From Deltaproteobacteria bacterium (lineage in GTDB: Bacteria > Desulfobacterota > RBG-13-43-22), in NCBI GenBank assembly GCA_016219065.1, contig JACRCK010000285.1:1-42817 (forward strand): a DNA stretch of 42,817 nt, read 5' to 3'. Shown here in pieces: positions 7,926 to 14,918 of this stretch; the first letter of the stretch is position 1; the number at the start of each line of letters is the position of its first letter. The position numbers were made by a program, and so were the translations under genes. The notes beneath the pieces are model-generated. The model was given only the letters and a program-made list of their open reading frames with translations. It was not told where the DNA came from and did no database searches.

Positions 7926-8135
7926 ATGAGCAAAGAAACAAAGATCCAGATTATTGCCAATACGCACAATTGAATACCTATTATCAAGATAGCCCTGGAA
8001 GGGACCGCAGGAGTTGAAAAAGCCGAGGTAGACATTCAGTATGCCACCGTATGGCATGATCCTGAAAAAGTATTGGTCGATCAATTGGTTTCGATCATTA
8101 CCAAAGCCGGCAAAGATTGCATACCCGTATCTTAG
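7926..8135 (+). CDS. HMA-domain selenoprotein (TxxU metallochaperone-like)
   Basis: A 69-aa single HMA (heavy-metal-associated) domain, hidden from ordinary gene calling by TGA at 7971-7973. The strong Shine-Dalgarno AAGGGGGG is followed by ATG at 7926. The sequence T13-H-N-U16 is followed by IKIALEGTAGVEKAEVD and a WHDPEKV...IITKAGKD tail, the standard pattern of MerP, CopZ and P-ATPase metal-binding domains. By spacing to the conserved Ala-Leu helix, U16 takes the place of the second Cys of CxxC, and Thr13 the first. A hairpin with a TGGAA loop sits 23-27 nt downstream. MerP-like selenoproteins are known in deltaproteobacteria. A single Sec would favour soft ions such as Hg(II) or a metal-alkyl species; the metal is not known. 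Confidence 0.82.
7992..8005 (+). promoter_or_regulatory. SECIS-like hairpin for UGA 7971
   Basis: CCC (7993-7995) pairs with GGG (8001-8003) around TGGAA, and G7992 can pair C8005 with A8004 bulged. The loop is at +23 to +27, the same offset as at 9346 and 10694. The stem is short. Confidence 0.5.
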
Positions 8136-8196
8136 TTATTTTTTATCCAATCAATTTTAATTATTTCTATTTAAATGAAAATAGAAAGGGATAAAA

Positions 8197-9246
8197 ATGA
8201 GCATACCAGAAGACAAGATGACTCCCAAAGAGAGAATCGGATCTTTGCTGCAGGGTAAACCGTTCGATAGAACTCCATGCGTCCCTGTGATCTTGAACGG
8301 GTGTGCCAGGGCGGCAGGCTATACCATAAAGGAAATGACCCTCGATGGAGAAAAATTCGGAAAAGCAAATGTGGCGACCTACAAAAAGTATCGGCAAGAC
8401 ATGATCACCCTGCTGGATGCCACTGGTACAACAGCCGAGGCCGCCGGCACCAAGTTGAATTATCCGGAGGAGATGGCTGCTTATGTGGAGACGCCGCTTA
8501 TTCAGTTCAGGGATGATTTAAAGAAACTGCGTCCCCTGGATCCGACTAAGGATGGCCGGTTAAATAATTATCTGATCGCGACGGAATATTGCATTTCTGA
8601 AGTCGGAAATGAAGTATTTGTGGGTGTTTTATTCGCCGGTCCTTTCACCACGGCCGCCTGCCTGCGAGGTACCGAAGACCTTCTAAAGGATCTATTTAAG
8701 GACAAAGAACTTGTTCATCAACTGATGAGATGGTCGGTCGATAATACCATACCCTTTTTAGATGAAGCCATAAAAAGGGGCGGTGTTCCCGTCTTATGCG
8801 AACCGGTGGGGACGGCTAGTATTTTAAGTGAACAATCGTTTACGGAATTCGTTGAGCCCTATATTAAAGAACTTAATGATCATGTCAAATCAAAAAGTCT
8901 TCCGACTCTTAACCATATCTGTGGCGACTCCACGGCTATCATAAAGCCATGGCTGAGAACCGGGCCGATGGTCATAAGTATTGATAGGGTGGATATCGGT
9001 GAGATATCAAAAACATATGGCACTCAAGCCGGAATCATGGGAAATGTTAATCCTGGCAAGACCCTGTATATGGGTTCACCTGATGCTGTGGATGCGGAAG
9101 TCAAAGATATAATAGAAAAAGCAGGGAAAAATCCCGCTGGCTTTGTTCTGGCGTCCGGTTGTGAAGTTCCCATCGAAACCCGACCTGAGAACATTTTCGC
9201 TATGATGAATGGCGCCCGAAAATACGGGCAACAGCCGCTACCGTAA
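8197..9246 (+). CDS. MtaA/UroD-family corrinoid methyltransferase
   Basis: A 349-aa TIM-barrel protein of the uroporphyrinogen decarboxylase superfamily, on the methyltransferase (MtaA/MtbA/CmuA) branch rather than HemE. The zinc ligands of that branch are present: H240-x-C242 in LNHICGD and C322 in ASGCEVP. The C-terminal PIETRPENIFAM is typical. Zinc in such enzymes activates a thiolate that accepts or gives a methyl group from a methylated corrinoid. It is embedded in the selenoprotein operon (61 bases after one HMA gene, 14 before the other), so its methyl donor or acceptor may be bound by the Sec-HMA proteins. AAAGGG precedes the ATG. No corrinoid protein is encoded in the operon. The substrate is unknown. 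It has no in-frame UGA. Confidence 0.9.
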   Translation: MSIPEDKMTPKERIGSLLQGKPFDRTPCVPVILNGCARAAGYTIKEMTLDGEKFGKANVATYKKYRQDMITLLDATGTTAEAAGTKLNYPEEMAAYVETPLIQFRDDLKKLRPLDPTKDGRLNNYLIATEYCISEVGNEVFVGVLFAGPFTTAACLRGTEDLLKDLFKDKELVHQLMRWSVDNTIPFLDEAIKRGGVPVLCEPVGTASILSEQSFTEFVEPYIKELNDHVKSKSLPTLNHICGDSTAIIKPWLRTGPMVISIDRVDIGEISKTYGTQAGIMGNVNPGKTLYMGSPDAVDAEVKDIIEKAGKNPAGFVLASGCEVPIETRPENIFAMMNGARKYGQQPLP

Positions 9247-9260
9247 GAAGGAGTTGATAA

Positions 9261-9497
9261 ATGGACAGCGCGAATATGAAAGAAGTTATTATTAAAATAC
9301 CAAGCATGCAATGAACGACTTGAGAAGTGATGGTCAACGTGGCTCTGGATGAGTCACCAGGAGTTTTGGCATATGAAACGAGTTTGGCTAAGCAGCAAAC
9401 CAAGGTTAAATTTACTCCTAATGAGATTGATGAAGAAACGTTAATGGAAAACATTAAAAAACGGACGGGATATACCAACCTTTTTGTTCAGAATTAA
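9261..9497 (+). CDS. HMA-domain protein with UxxU motif (two Sec)
   Basis: AAGGAG at 9248-9253 and ATG 9261 open a 78-aa frame with two TGA codons, 9312-9314 and 9321-9323. Read as Sec they give PSM-Q-U18-T-T-U21-E, exactly where HMA domains carry GMxCxxC. The rest fits HMA: VALDESPGVLAYETSLAKQQ, V-x-F-T-P-N-E, then a MENIKKRTGY C-terminal helix. Both metal ligands would thus be selenolates. A 7-bp hairpin with a TGGAT loop lies 23-27 nt after the second UGA. The gene is 14 nt after the MtaA-like gene. Expected cytosolic role: very tight soft-metal(loid) binding or a diselenide redox centre. Conventional annotation would miss it completely. Two UGA in one short gene with the domain intact on both sides argues against a pseudogene. 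Confidence 0.85.
9339..9357 (+). promoter_or_regulatory. SECIS-like hairpin for UGA 9312/9321
   Basis: GTGGCTC pairs with GAGTCAC (7 bp, one G-U) around the loop TGGAT. The loop is at +23 to +27 from the second UGA and +32 to +36 from the first, so one element may serve both codons. Confidence 0.72.
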
Positions 9498-9505
9498 ATT
9501 TAGGG

Positions 9506-9823
9506 ATGACAAATATGAGGGAACGCCAAGTCTACGTGGAAATCGTGGCGAAGAAGAAAGGCTGCATGCTCTGCGACCTGGCCCTGGCCATCCTGGAGGA
9601 AATCGCTCCGGAATTCGAGCCCGGGGTGCTGACCTGGGAAGTGGTCGATATGGGCTCCCGGGAAGGATTGCTGCGCCATGAAGAACTGACCCGCCTCTGC
9701 GGAAGGAAACCGGCGGTTCCCTCTATCGTAATCAACGAAAAAATAGCCTTTGATAACATTCCGGAAATGGGCGATCTGACCGAGGCGGTCAATAAAGCCT
9801 GGGAAGAGACCGGGGGGATTTAG
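9506..9823 (+). CDS. Thioredoxin/glutaredoxin-like protein (CxxC)
   Basis: A 105-aa thioredoxin-fold protein with C20-M-L-C23 after a short first strand (VEIVAKKKG), a helix DLALAILEEI, and a proline-containing PAVPSIVINEK region, as in glutaredoxin-like redox proteins. It starts 8 nt after the UxxU gene, so it is probably the last gene of the operon, but its codon usage is GC-rich like the flanks rather than AT-rich like the preceding genes. An alternative ATG lies at 9515. It may accept electrons from the Sec thioredoxin reductase. Function is inferred from fold and position only. Confidence 0.8.
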   Translation: MTNMRERQVYVEIVAKKKGCMLCDLALAILEEIAPEFEPGVLTWEVVDMGSREGLLRHEELTRLCGRKPAVPSIVINEKIAFDNIPEMGDLTEAVNKAWEETGGI

Positions 9824-9835
9824 TACGAAAATACC

Positions 9836-9993
9836 GTTCGGCGTTGAGCGTTCGGCGTTCGGCGTAATAGTTTAATACAAATACCAAGCCGAAATGTCGC
9901 AGTTTGTTTTTAATGTAGGGGAGGGGTTCATCCCCACCCGCCCTGAGTCCTCCAAGTTAGCTAGAGGCGGGGGGATATAAAATCCCCCCCTAC
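9836..9993. repeat. Intergenic repeats with a GTAGGGG inverted repeat
   Basis: TTCGGCGTTGAGCGTTCGGC units (9836-9863) are followed by an imperfect inverted repeat from GTAGGGGAGGGG (9915) to CCCCCCCTAC (9993). Related GTAGGG blocks occur near 4305 and 16019. The 239-base gap 9824-10062 separates the operon from the ArsM-like gene; I see no gene in it. Confidence 0.6.
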
Positions 9994-10062
9994 GAAAAAC
10001 TCCAATCGGGCATAATTTTCATGCTTCGCGGTAAGTGACATACCATTGAATGAGGTTTAAAC

Positions 10063-11181
10063 ATGGAATTGCTCCTTTCCCCGGAAGACAAGTTCAAAAT
10101 CGAATCCGGCATCCGGGAAAAGTACGCCAAGGTGGCCGCGAGTCCGGAAGGTTTGTTTAAATATCCTACCGGACGGGCCGGCCTGGAGGCTCTGGGGTAT
10201 GACCCGGAGATCCTGAAGACCCTGCCGAAAAGCGCACTGGATTCTTTCTGCGGCGTGGGAAATCCTTTCTCCCTGGGTCCTATAAACGGTGGAGAAACCG
10301 TGCTCGACATCGGCAGCGGCGGGGGACTGGACAGCCTGGTGGCCGCCCGGCTGGTCGGCCCCGGGGGCAAGGTGGTGGGTCTGGACCTGTCGCCGGAGAT
10401 GGTGGCCCGGGCTTATGAAAACCTGAAACAGACGGACCTGGCCAATGTGGCTTTTCAGGAATTTTCCGGCGAAGCCCTGCCTTTCCCGGACGGGAGTTTC
10501 GACGTGGTCGTCTCCAACGGCGTTTTTAATTTAATTCCCAACAAAGGACGAATGCTGCAGGAGGCCTGCCGGGTGTTGAAACCGGGAGGACGACTCCTGA
10601 TCGCCGACCAGGTGCTGGCCGGGGTCTTGACGAAAAACGTTTCGGAGCGAATCGACAGTTGGTTCCGCTGAGAAGGCGGGGCCATACCGGGAATGGATTT
10701 CCTGGCGTTGATGAAAAAGGCGGGTTTCGAGGGCACCGAGGCGGTAGGGGAAACCGGATTCAACAGTTCGCCGACAACCCGGGGAATGTTATTTCGGGCG
10801 CTGCGAGGCGCAGGAGGAAAAAGCATGGCGGTCGAAGAGGGTTTGAACAAATATCGGGAATTTTTTGAGACGGCCTACGCCGACGGGGCCATCAACCGCA
10901 AGATGAAACATCTCATCGCCCTGGGGGCCTCGCTGGGGGCGGGGTGCGAACCCTGAACGGCTTACTGCCTTGCGGTCGCAAGGGATTTGGGCGCCACCGA
11001 AGAAGAGGTCAAGGAAGTCCTCTCCATCGCCATGACGGTCGGGGCCACGAAGACCCAGTTGCTCCAGCAGCGGGCCCTGGATTCGCTGGCCCCCAAGCCG
11101 CCGGTCGAATTAAAACCGGCCCCTGGATTGACCACCCTGGAAACGGTGAGCGGCCCCCCGCCGGGTTCGCCGTTTACCTGA
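10063..11181 (+). CDS. ArsM-like methyltransferase fused to AhpD/CMD domain, two Sec
   Basis: Three open frames share one reading frame, broken only by TGA at 10669-10671 and 10954-10956. Read as Sec they give 372 aa. Residues ~1-250 are a class I SAM methyltransferase like arsenite methyltransferase ArsM: SFCGVGNPF with C63, SAM motif VLDIGSGGGLD, then SWFR-U203-EGGAIP at the site of the conserved ArsM catalytic cysteine, and a TGFNSSPTTRG tail. Residues ~265-345 are an AhpD/carboxymuconolactone-decarboxylase-type domain, GAGCEP-U298-TAYC, where CxxC becomes C295-x-x-U298. Each UGA has a strong hairpin downstream. GAGG precedes the ATG. Proposed role: methylation of As(III) or another metalloid with a built-in redox module. 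The convergent thioredoxin reductase could supply electrons. No third ArsM cysteine is seen, so the substrate is uncertain. Confidence 0.88.
10687..10705 (+). promoter_or_regulatory. SECIS-like hairpin for UGA 10669
   Basis: CCGGGAA pairs with TTCCTGG (7 bp, one G-U) around the loop TGGAT. The stem begins at +16 and the loop lies at +23 to +27 from the end of the UGA, the same geometry as the UxxU gene. Confidence 0.72.
10968..10983 (+). promoter_or_regulatory. SECIS-like hairpin for UGA 10954
   Basis: CCTTGC pairs perfectly with GCAAGG around the tetraloop GGTC, at +18 to +21 from the UGA. The apical GGUC matches the SelB-binding loop sequence of E. coli fdhF, though it is a few bases closer to the UGA. 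Confidence 0.72.
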
Positions 11182-11265
11182 GCCACCAAGGCGGGCTCCG
11201 GAGGAGCCTAGGACTTAGTTGAATATAGTGGGAATTATAAGCTAAACTCGAAATTCGGATTTAGC

Positions 11266-12198
11266 CTAGCGGGCCAATCCTTCGATATATTTTATGGCGG
11301 AATCCGCGGCGATCGCCCCGTCGCCGGCGGCGGTCACGATTTGCCGCAAGGATTTGTCGATCACGTCCCCGGCGGCAAAGACCCCCGGGACCGAGGTTTC
11401 CATCCGGGCGTTGACCCGGATAAACCCCTCTTCGTTCATCTCCAGCAGTCCGTCCAGAAACTCGGAGTTGGGTTTCATCCCGATGCCCACGAAGACCCCA
11501 TCGGTTTCCACCACGGCTTTTTCCCCGGACTCCCGGTTTTGCAGGCGCACAGCGCGCACCTGCCTTTCATCACCCTCGACCGCCGCCACCTCCTGGTTTA
11601 ATTGAATGCGGATTTTGGGGTTGTGTTTCACCGCTTCCTGTACCGACTGTTCAGCCCGCAACTGAGCCCCCCGGTAGACCACCGTCACCTCGTCCGCATA
11701 GCGGGAAACGTACAGAGCCGTGTGCAGGGCGGAATTGCCTCCTCCGATCACCGAGGCCCTGGTTTTTTTCATGGCCTGAAAAACCGGGGCGTCGCAGTGG
11801 GCGCAGTAATAGATGCCCCGGTCCCGGTATTCTCTCTCGCCGGGGACGTCCATGTTGATGGGAGAAGATCCGGTGGCTACGATCAGCGCCCGGGCGGCGT
11901 ATTCCTCTTCCGCCGTGGCCGCGATTTTCTCTGGTGCAGTCAGGGAAACCCGCAGGACATCCTGAAGGACCCGCTCCACTCCCAAAAGGTCCACCTGCAT
12001 GACCCAGCTCATCATCAACTGGGCCCCGGGTACCCCCTGGGGGAAACCGGGATAATTGCCGATGTGTTCATACTTTAAAGGATTACCGCCCGGTTCGGCG
12101 CCCAGGATCAGGGTGGTCACCTTCGCCCGGCCGGCGTAAATTCCGGCCGTCAAACCGGCCGGACCGGATCCCAGGATGATCAGGTCATAACGATTCAT
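11266..12198 (-). CDS. trxB: Thioredoxin reductase (TrxB-like)
   Basis: A 310-aa FAD-dependent thioredoxin reductase, standard length. The N-terminal FAD motif is GSGPAG (10-15), the active-site disulfide C132-A-H-C135, a second nucleotide motif GGGNSA lies near 152-157, and a C-terminal PGVFAAGDV is present. It is on the minus strand, convergent with the ArsM-AhpD gene and ending 85 bases from it. This is a second reductase beside the Sec-fused one at 6582-7811 and is more GC-rich, so it may be the housekeeping enzyme or the donor for the nearby thioredoxin-like proteins. The ATG is preceded on its strand by AAGGAG (GGAGCTCTCCC context). Reductases of this family using other small redox partners cannot be excluded. 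Confidence 0.9.
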   Translation of the reverse strand: MNRYDLIILGSGPAGLTAGIYAGRAKVTTLILGAEPGGNPLKYEHIGNYPGFPQGVPGAQLMMSWVMQVDLLGVERVLQDVLRVSLTAPEKIAATAEEEYAARALIVATGSSPINMDVPGEREYRDRGIYYCAHCDAPVFQAMKKTRASVIGGGNSALHTALYVSRYADEVTVVYRGAQLRAEQSVQEAVKHNPKIRIQLNQEVAAVEGDERQVRAVRLQNRESGEKAVVETDGVFVGIGMKPNSEFLDGLLEMNEEGFIRVNARMETSVPGVFAAGDVIDKSLRQIVTAAGDGAIAADSAIKYIEGLAR

Positions 12199-12643
12199 GG
12201 GAGAGCTCCTTACTTACGAAAAAAAAGATGAACATCCAACATCGAACATCGAACGTCCAACATCGAATGATAAAAAAATAGACTTGGTGCCCAACAGTGA
12301 CTGGTCATTGCGAGCGGAGCGAAGCAATCCCCATGAAAGCTTTCGAGGGAGTTCCAAGCTGGGATGGGGATTGCTTCGTCGCTCCACTCCTCGCAATGAC
12401 TACCTGTTAAAACTTAGATTTTCATGCCGTATGGGTGCTCGCCGCGAGCATAAGGGGTTTAGCATGAAAGCGGGATTTATTTTACGATTTCTATCCTGAA
12501 AAATCAAACCCCGAATTGACCGCCAGGGCCGACCAGCATACCTTTATCTTGCCGGAAAAGGCTTGCCAGGATCGCTTTAACATGATAAATTCTTTCGGTT
12601 TAAAGAGGACTTTGGCAGAACTAATTTTATTAAGAGGGCTATC
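12199..12643. other. 445-base repeat-filled gap upstream of the mutase operon
   Basis: The gap separates the divergent trxB-like and mutase genes. It contains a CATCGAACGTCCAA repeat (12228-12268), a MITE-like palindrome (12304-12400) and a TTTTCATGCC ... TTAGCATGAAA palindromic block (12416-12472). Open frames crossing it are repeat-derived. The mutase promoter is probably within 12480-12640, but I see no clear boxes. Confidence 0.55.
12304..12400. repeat. MITE-like palindromic element, copy 1
   Basis: A 97-bp element with terminal inverted repeats GTCATTGCGAG ... CTCGCAATGAC and an inner GAAGCAATCCCC/GGGGATTGCTTC pair. A nearly identical copy lies at 29934-30031. This type of REP/MITE-like repeat is widespread in bacterial genomes. 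No transposase is encoded. Confidence 0.85.
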
Positions 12644-14329
12644 ATGTCGAAGATGTTTAAGGACGACCAAATCCAGAAGGACCGGGACGGAAAAGCCGTT
12701 TGGGAGAAGGAACTGCAGGGGCGTTTGGCCAAAAATCCCGAGTGGAAGAAACGCTTTTCCACCGTTTCCGACCTGGAAATCAAGAGCATCTATACCCCGG
12801 AGGATATTCAGGACCTGGACTTCGAGCAGGACCTGGGCTATCCCTGCTTTTACCCCTATACCCGGGGAGTCCAGTTGTCCATGTACCGCGGGCGCCTCTG
12901 GACCATGCGGATGTTCGCCGGTCTCGGTTCAGCCGCAGATACCAATAAACGGTTCCACTATCTGGTGGACCAGGGTCAGACGGGCTTAAGCGTGGCCTTC
13001 GACATGCCCACCCTGATGGGTTATGACACGGATTCTCCCAAGGCCCGCGGCGAGATGGGCAAATGCGGTGTTGCCATCGACACTTTGAAAGACATGGAAA
13101 ACCTGTTTGCCGGGCTGCCCATCGACCGCATCACCACCTCCATGACCATCAACCCGCCGGCCTCGGTGGTTTGGGCCATGTATATCGCCATGGCCGAAAA
13201 CCGGGGGATTGCGCGCAGCAAGATCGGCGGGACCATCCAGAATGACATGCTCAAGGAGTTCGCGGCCCAGAAGACCTTCATGTGCCCCATCCGGCCCTCC
13301 CTGCGCCTGGTGACCGACACGGTGGAATTCGGGACCAAGGAAGTCCCCCGCTGGAACACCATCAGCATCAGCGGCTACCATATCCGGGAGGCGGGCGCCA
13401 CGGCCGTTCAGGAACTGGCCTTCACCCTGGCGGACGGGCTGGCCTACGTGGAAGACGCCCTGAAACGGGGCTTGAACGTCGACGACTTCGCCCCGCGCCT
13501 GTCTTTTTTCTTCGATGCCCATATCGATTTTTTTGAAGAGATCGCCAAGTTCCGCGCGGCCCGCCGCATGTGGGCCCGGTTCATGAAGGAGCGTTTTCAA
13601 GCCCAGAACTGGCGGTCCCTGTGGCTGCGCTTCCATACCCAGACGGCCGGTTGTTCGTTGACCGCCCAGCAGCCTTACAACAACGTGATTCGCACCGCCC
13701 TGGAGGCCCTCTCGGCGGTGCTGGGCGGGACCCAGTCGCTGCATACCAATTCCCTGGACGAGGTGCTGGCCTTGCCGACCGAGCAGGCCGCCACCATAGC
13801 CCTGCGGACCCAGCAGATCCTGGCCGAAGAATCCGGGGTCATCAACACGATCGATCCCCTGGCCGGTTCCTATTTTATCGAGGCCCTCACCAACGAGCTG
13901 GAGGAGAAGGCCATGGAATATATCCGCAAGATCGATGAAATGGGCGGCATGGTAGAGGCCTTGGACCGGCATTTCCCGCAGATGGAAATCGCCGAGGCCG
14001 CCTACCAGTATCAGCGGCAACTGGACCGCCAGGAGAAGATCATGGTGGGCGTCAACAAGTATCAAACCCAGGAAACACTCCGGCCCGAGGTGCTGCGGAT
14101 CGACCCGGCACTGGAGGAGACCCAGATCGCTCGCACCAACGAGATAAAAAACAGCCGCAACAATGCCAAGGTCCGGGAATGTCTGGAACGTCTCGGAGAG
14201 TCCTGCGTCAACAATCACAATGTCATGGAACCCCTGATCGAGGCCGTGAAAGAACACGCCACCCTCCAGGAGTGCTGCGACGTCTACCGGCAGGTCTTCG
14301 GGACTTACAGAGACCCGGGGATTTTTTAA
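12644..14329 (+). CDS. icmA: B12-dependent acyl-CoA mutase large subunit, isobutyryl-CoA mutase-like
   Basis: A 561-aa TIM-barrel catalytic subunit of the methylmalonyl-CoA mutase superfamily, without a fused B12 domain. The N-terminal YPYTRGVQLSMYRGRLWT and SVAFDMPTLMGYDTD segments are diagnostic. Aligned by eye with P. shermanii methylmalonyl-CoA mutase, the offset is a constant +2: Tyr89 becomes F91, Arg207 becomes Q209 and His244 is kept as H246. Phe/Gln is the isobutyryl-CoA mutase pair; Arg is needed to hold the methylmalonyl carboxylate. The 2-hydroxyisobutyryl-CoA mutase Asp is replaced by A118. The likely reaction is n-butyryl-CoA/isobutyryl-CoA interconversion. B12-subunit and MeaB genes follow. 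GAGGG lies 8 nt before the ATG. Related branched acyl-CoA substrates remain possible. Confidence 0.88.
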   Translation: MSKMFKDDQIQKDRDGKAVWEKELQGRLAKNPEWKKRFSTVSDLEIKSIYTPEDIQDLDFEQDLGYPCFYPYTRGVQLSMYRGRLWTMRMFAGLGSAADTNKRFHYLVDQGQTGLSVAFDMPTLMGYDTDSPKARGEMGKCGVAIDTLKDMENLFAGLPIDRITTSMTINPPASVVWAMYIAMAENRGIARSKIGGTIQNDMLKEFAAQKTFMCPIRPSLRLVTDTVEFGTKEVPRWNTISISGYHIREAGATAVQELAFTLADGLAYVEDALKRGLNVDDFAPRLSFFFDAHIDFFEEIAKFRAARRMWARFMKERFQAQNWRSLWLRFHTQTAGCSLTAQQPYNNVIRTALEALSAVLGGTQSLHTNSLDEVLALPTEQAATIALRTQQILAEESGVINTIDPLAGSYFIEALTNELEEKAMEYIRKIDEMGGMVEALDRHFPQMEIAEAAYQYQRQLDRQEKIMVGVNKYQTQETLRPEVLRIDPALEETQIARTNEIKNSRNNAKVRECLERLGESCVNNHNVMEPLIEAVKEHATLQECCDVYRQVFGTYRDPGIF

Positions 14330-14334
14330 AAAAC

Positions 14335-14475
14335 GAACATCCAACATCGAACATTCAACATCAAACATCGAATGTTCGGCGTTCGGCGGAGAAGCTTACC
14401 AAGCTCACCCGGGCTCAGACCGAATTTCGAATTTTGGTCATTTGAATTTGTTTCGGATTTCGGATTTCGGATTTA
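14335..14475. repeat. Both AT-rich repeat families between icmA and icmB
   Basis: CATCCAACATCGAACATTC units (14335-14386) are followed by an inverted copy of the AATTCGAAATCCGAA family (14422-14475, as AATTTGTTTCGGATTTCGG). The repeats lie inside an operon, so they are transcribed and probably tolerated without effect. Confidence 0.7.
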
Positions 14476-14510
14476 GCCAATAATTGGCTTGTGGATTCTT
14501 AGGAGGTTAT

Positions 14511-14918
14511 ATGGTAGGTGAAAGGAAATTACGCGTCTTAGTCGGCAAACCGGGGCTGGACGGGCACGATCGCGGCTCCCGGATCATTGCCCGGACTTTT
14601 CGAGATGCCGGCTTTGAAGTGGTCTACACCGGGCTGCACCAGACCCCTGAGGAGATCGTGCAGGCGGCCATCCAGGAAGATGTGGACTTGATCGGACTTT
14701 CCAGCCTGGCCGGCGCCCACCTCTACCTTTTTCAACGGGTCGCCGAATTGCTGAAAGAGAAGGGGGCCGAAGACATCGCCCTGATCGGCGGCGGCATTTT
14801 CCCCGAAGAAGATATCCCCCGGCTGAAGGAACTGGGCTACCAGGAAATATTTATTCCCGGTGAAACGCTGGACCATATCGTCGACTGGGTTCAGGCCAAC
14901 GTAAAACCGAGAGCCTGA
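14511..14918 (+). CDS. icmB: Cobalamin-binding subunit of acyl-CoA mutase
   Basis: A 135-aa B12-binding (Rossmann-like) domain, the small subunit partner of the preceding mutase. The cobalt-ligating DxHxxG motif is D-G-H-D-R-G at about residues 17-22. GLSSLAG and IGGGIFP supply the other parts of the base-off/His-on site. The start is ATG 14511 with AGGAGG at 14501-14506; an upstream in-frame start at 14484 lacks a ribosome binding site. Its stop overlaps the meaB start (TGATG). Length and organisation match stand-alone small subunits of isobutyryl-CoA mutase and related split mutases. Confidence 0.9.
   Translation: MVGERKLRVLVGKPGLDGHDRGSRIIARTFRDAGFEVVYTGLHQTPEEIVQAAIQEDVDLIGLSSLAGAHLYLFQRVAELLKEKGAEDIALIGGGIFPEEDIPRLKELGYQEIFIPGETLDHIVDWVQANVKPRA

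Noticed and set aside
5831-10956. In-frame TGA codons as pseudogene lesions, sequencing errors or a recoded TGA = Trp/Gly genetic code
   Set aside because: Eight TGA in six adjacent genes fall mostly at redox/metal Cys positions, the frame is intact on both sides, and SECIS-like hairpins follow. Many other genes here (icmB, lysS, lpxA) use TGA as a normal stop, so a global code change is excluded.
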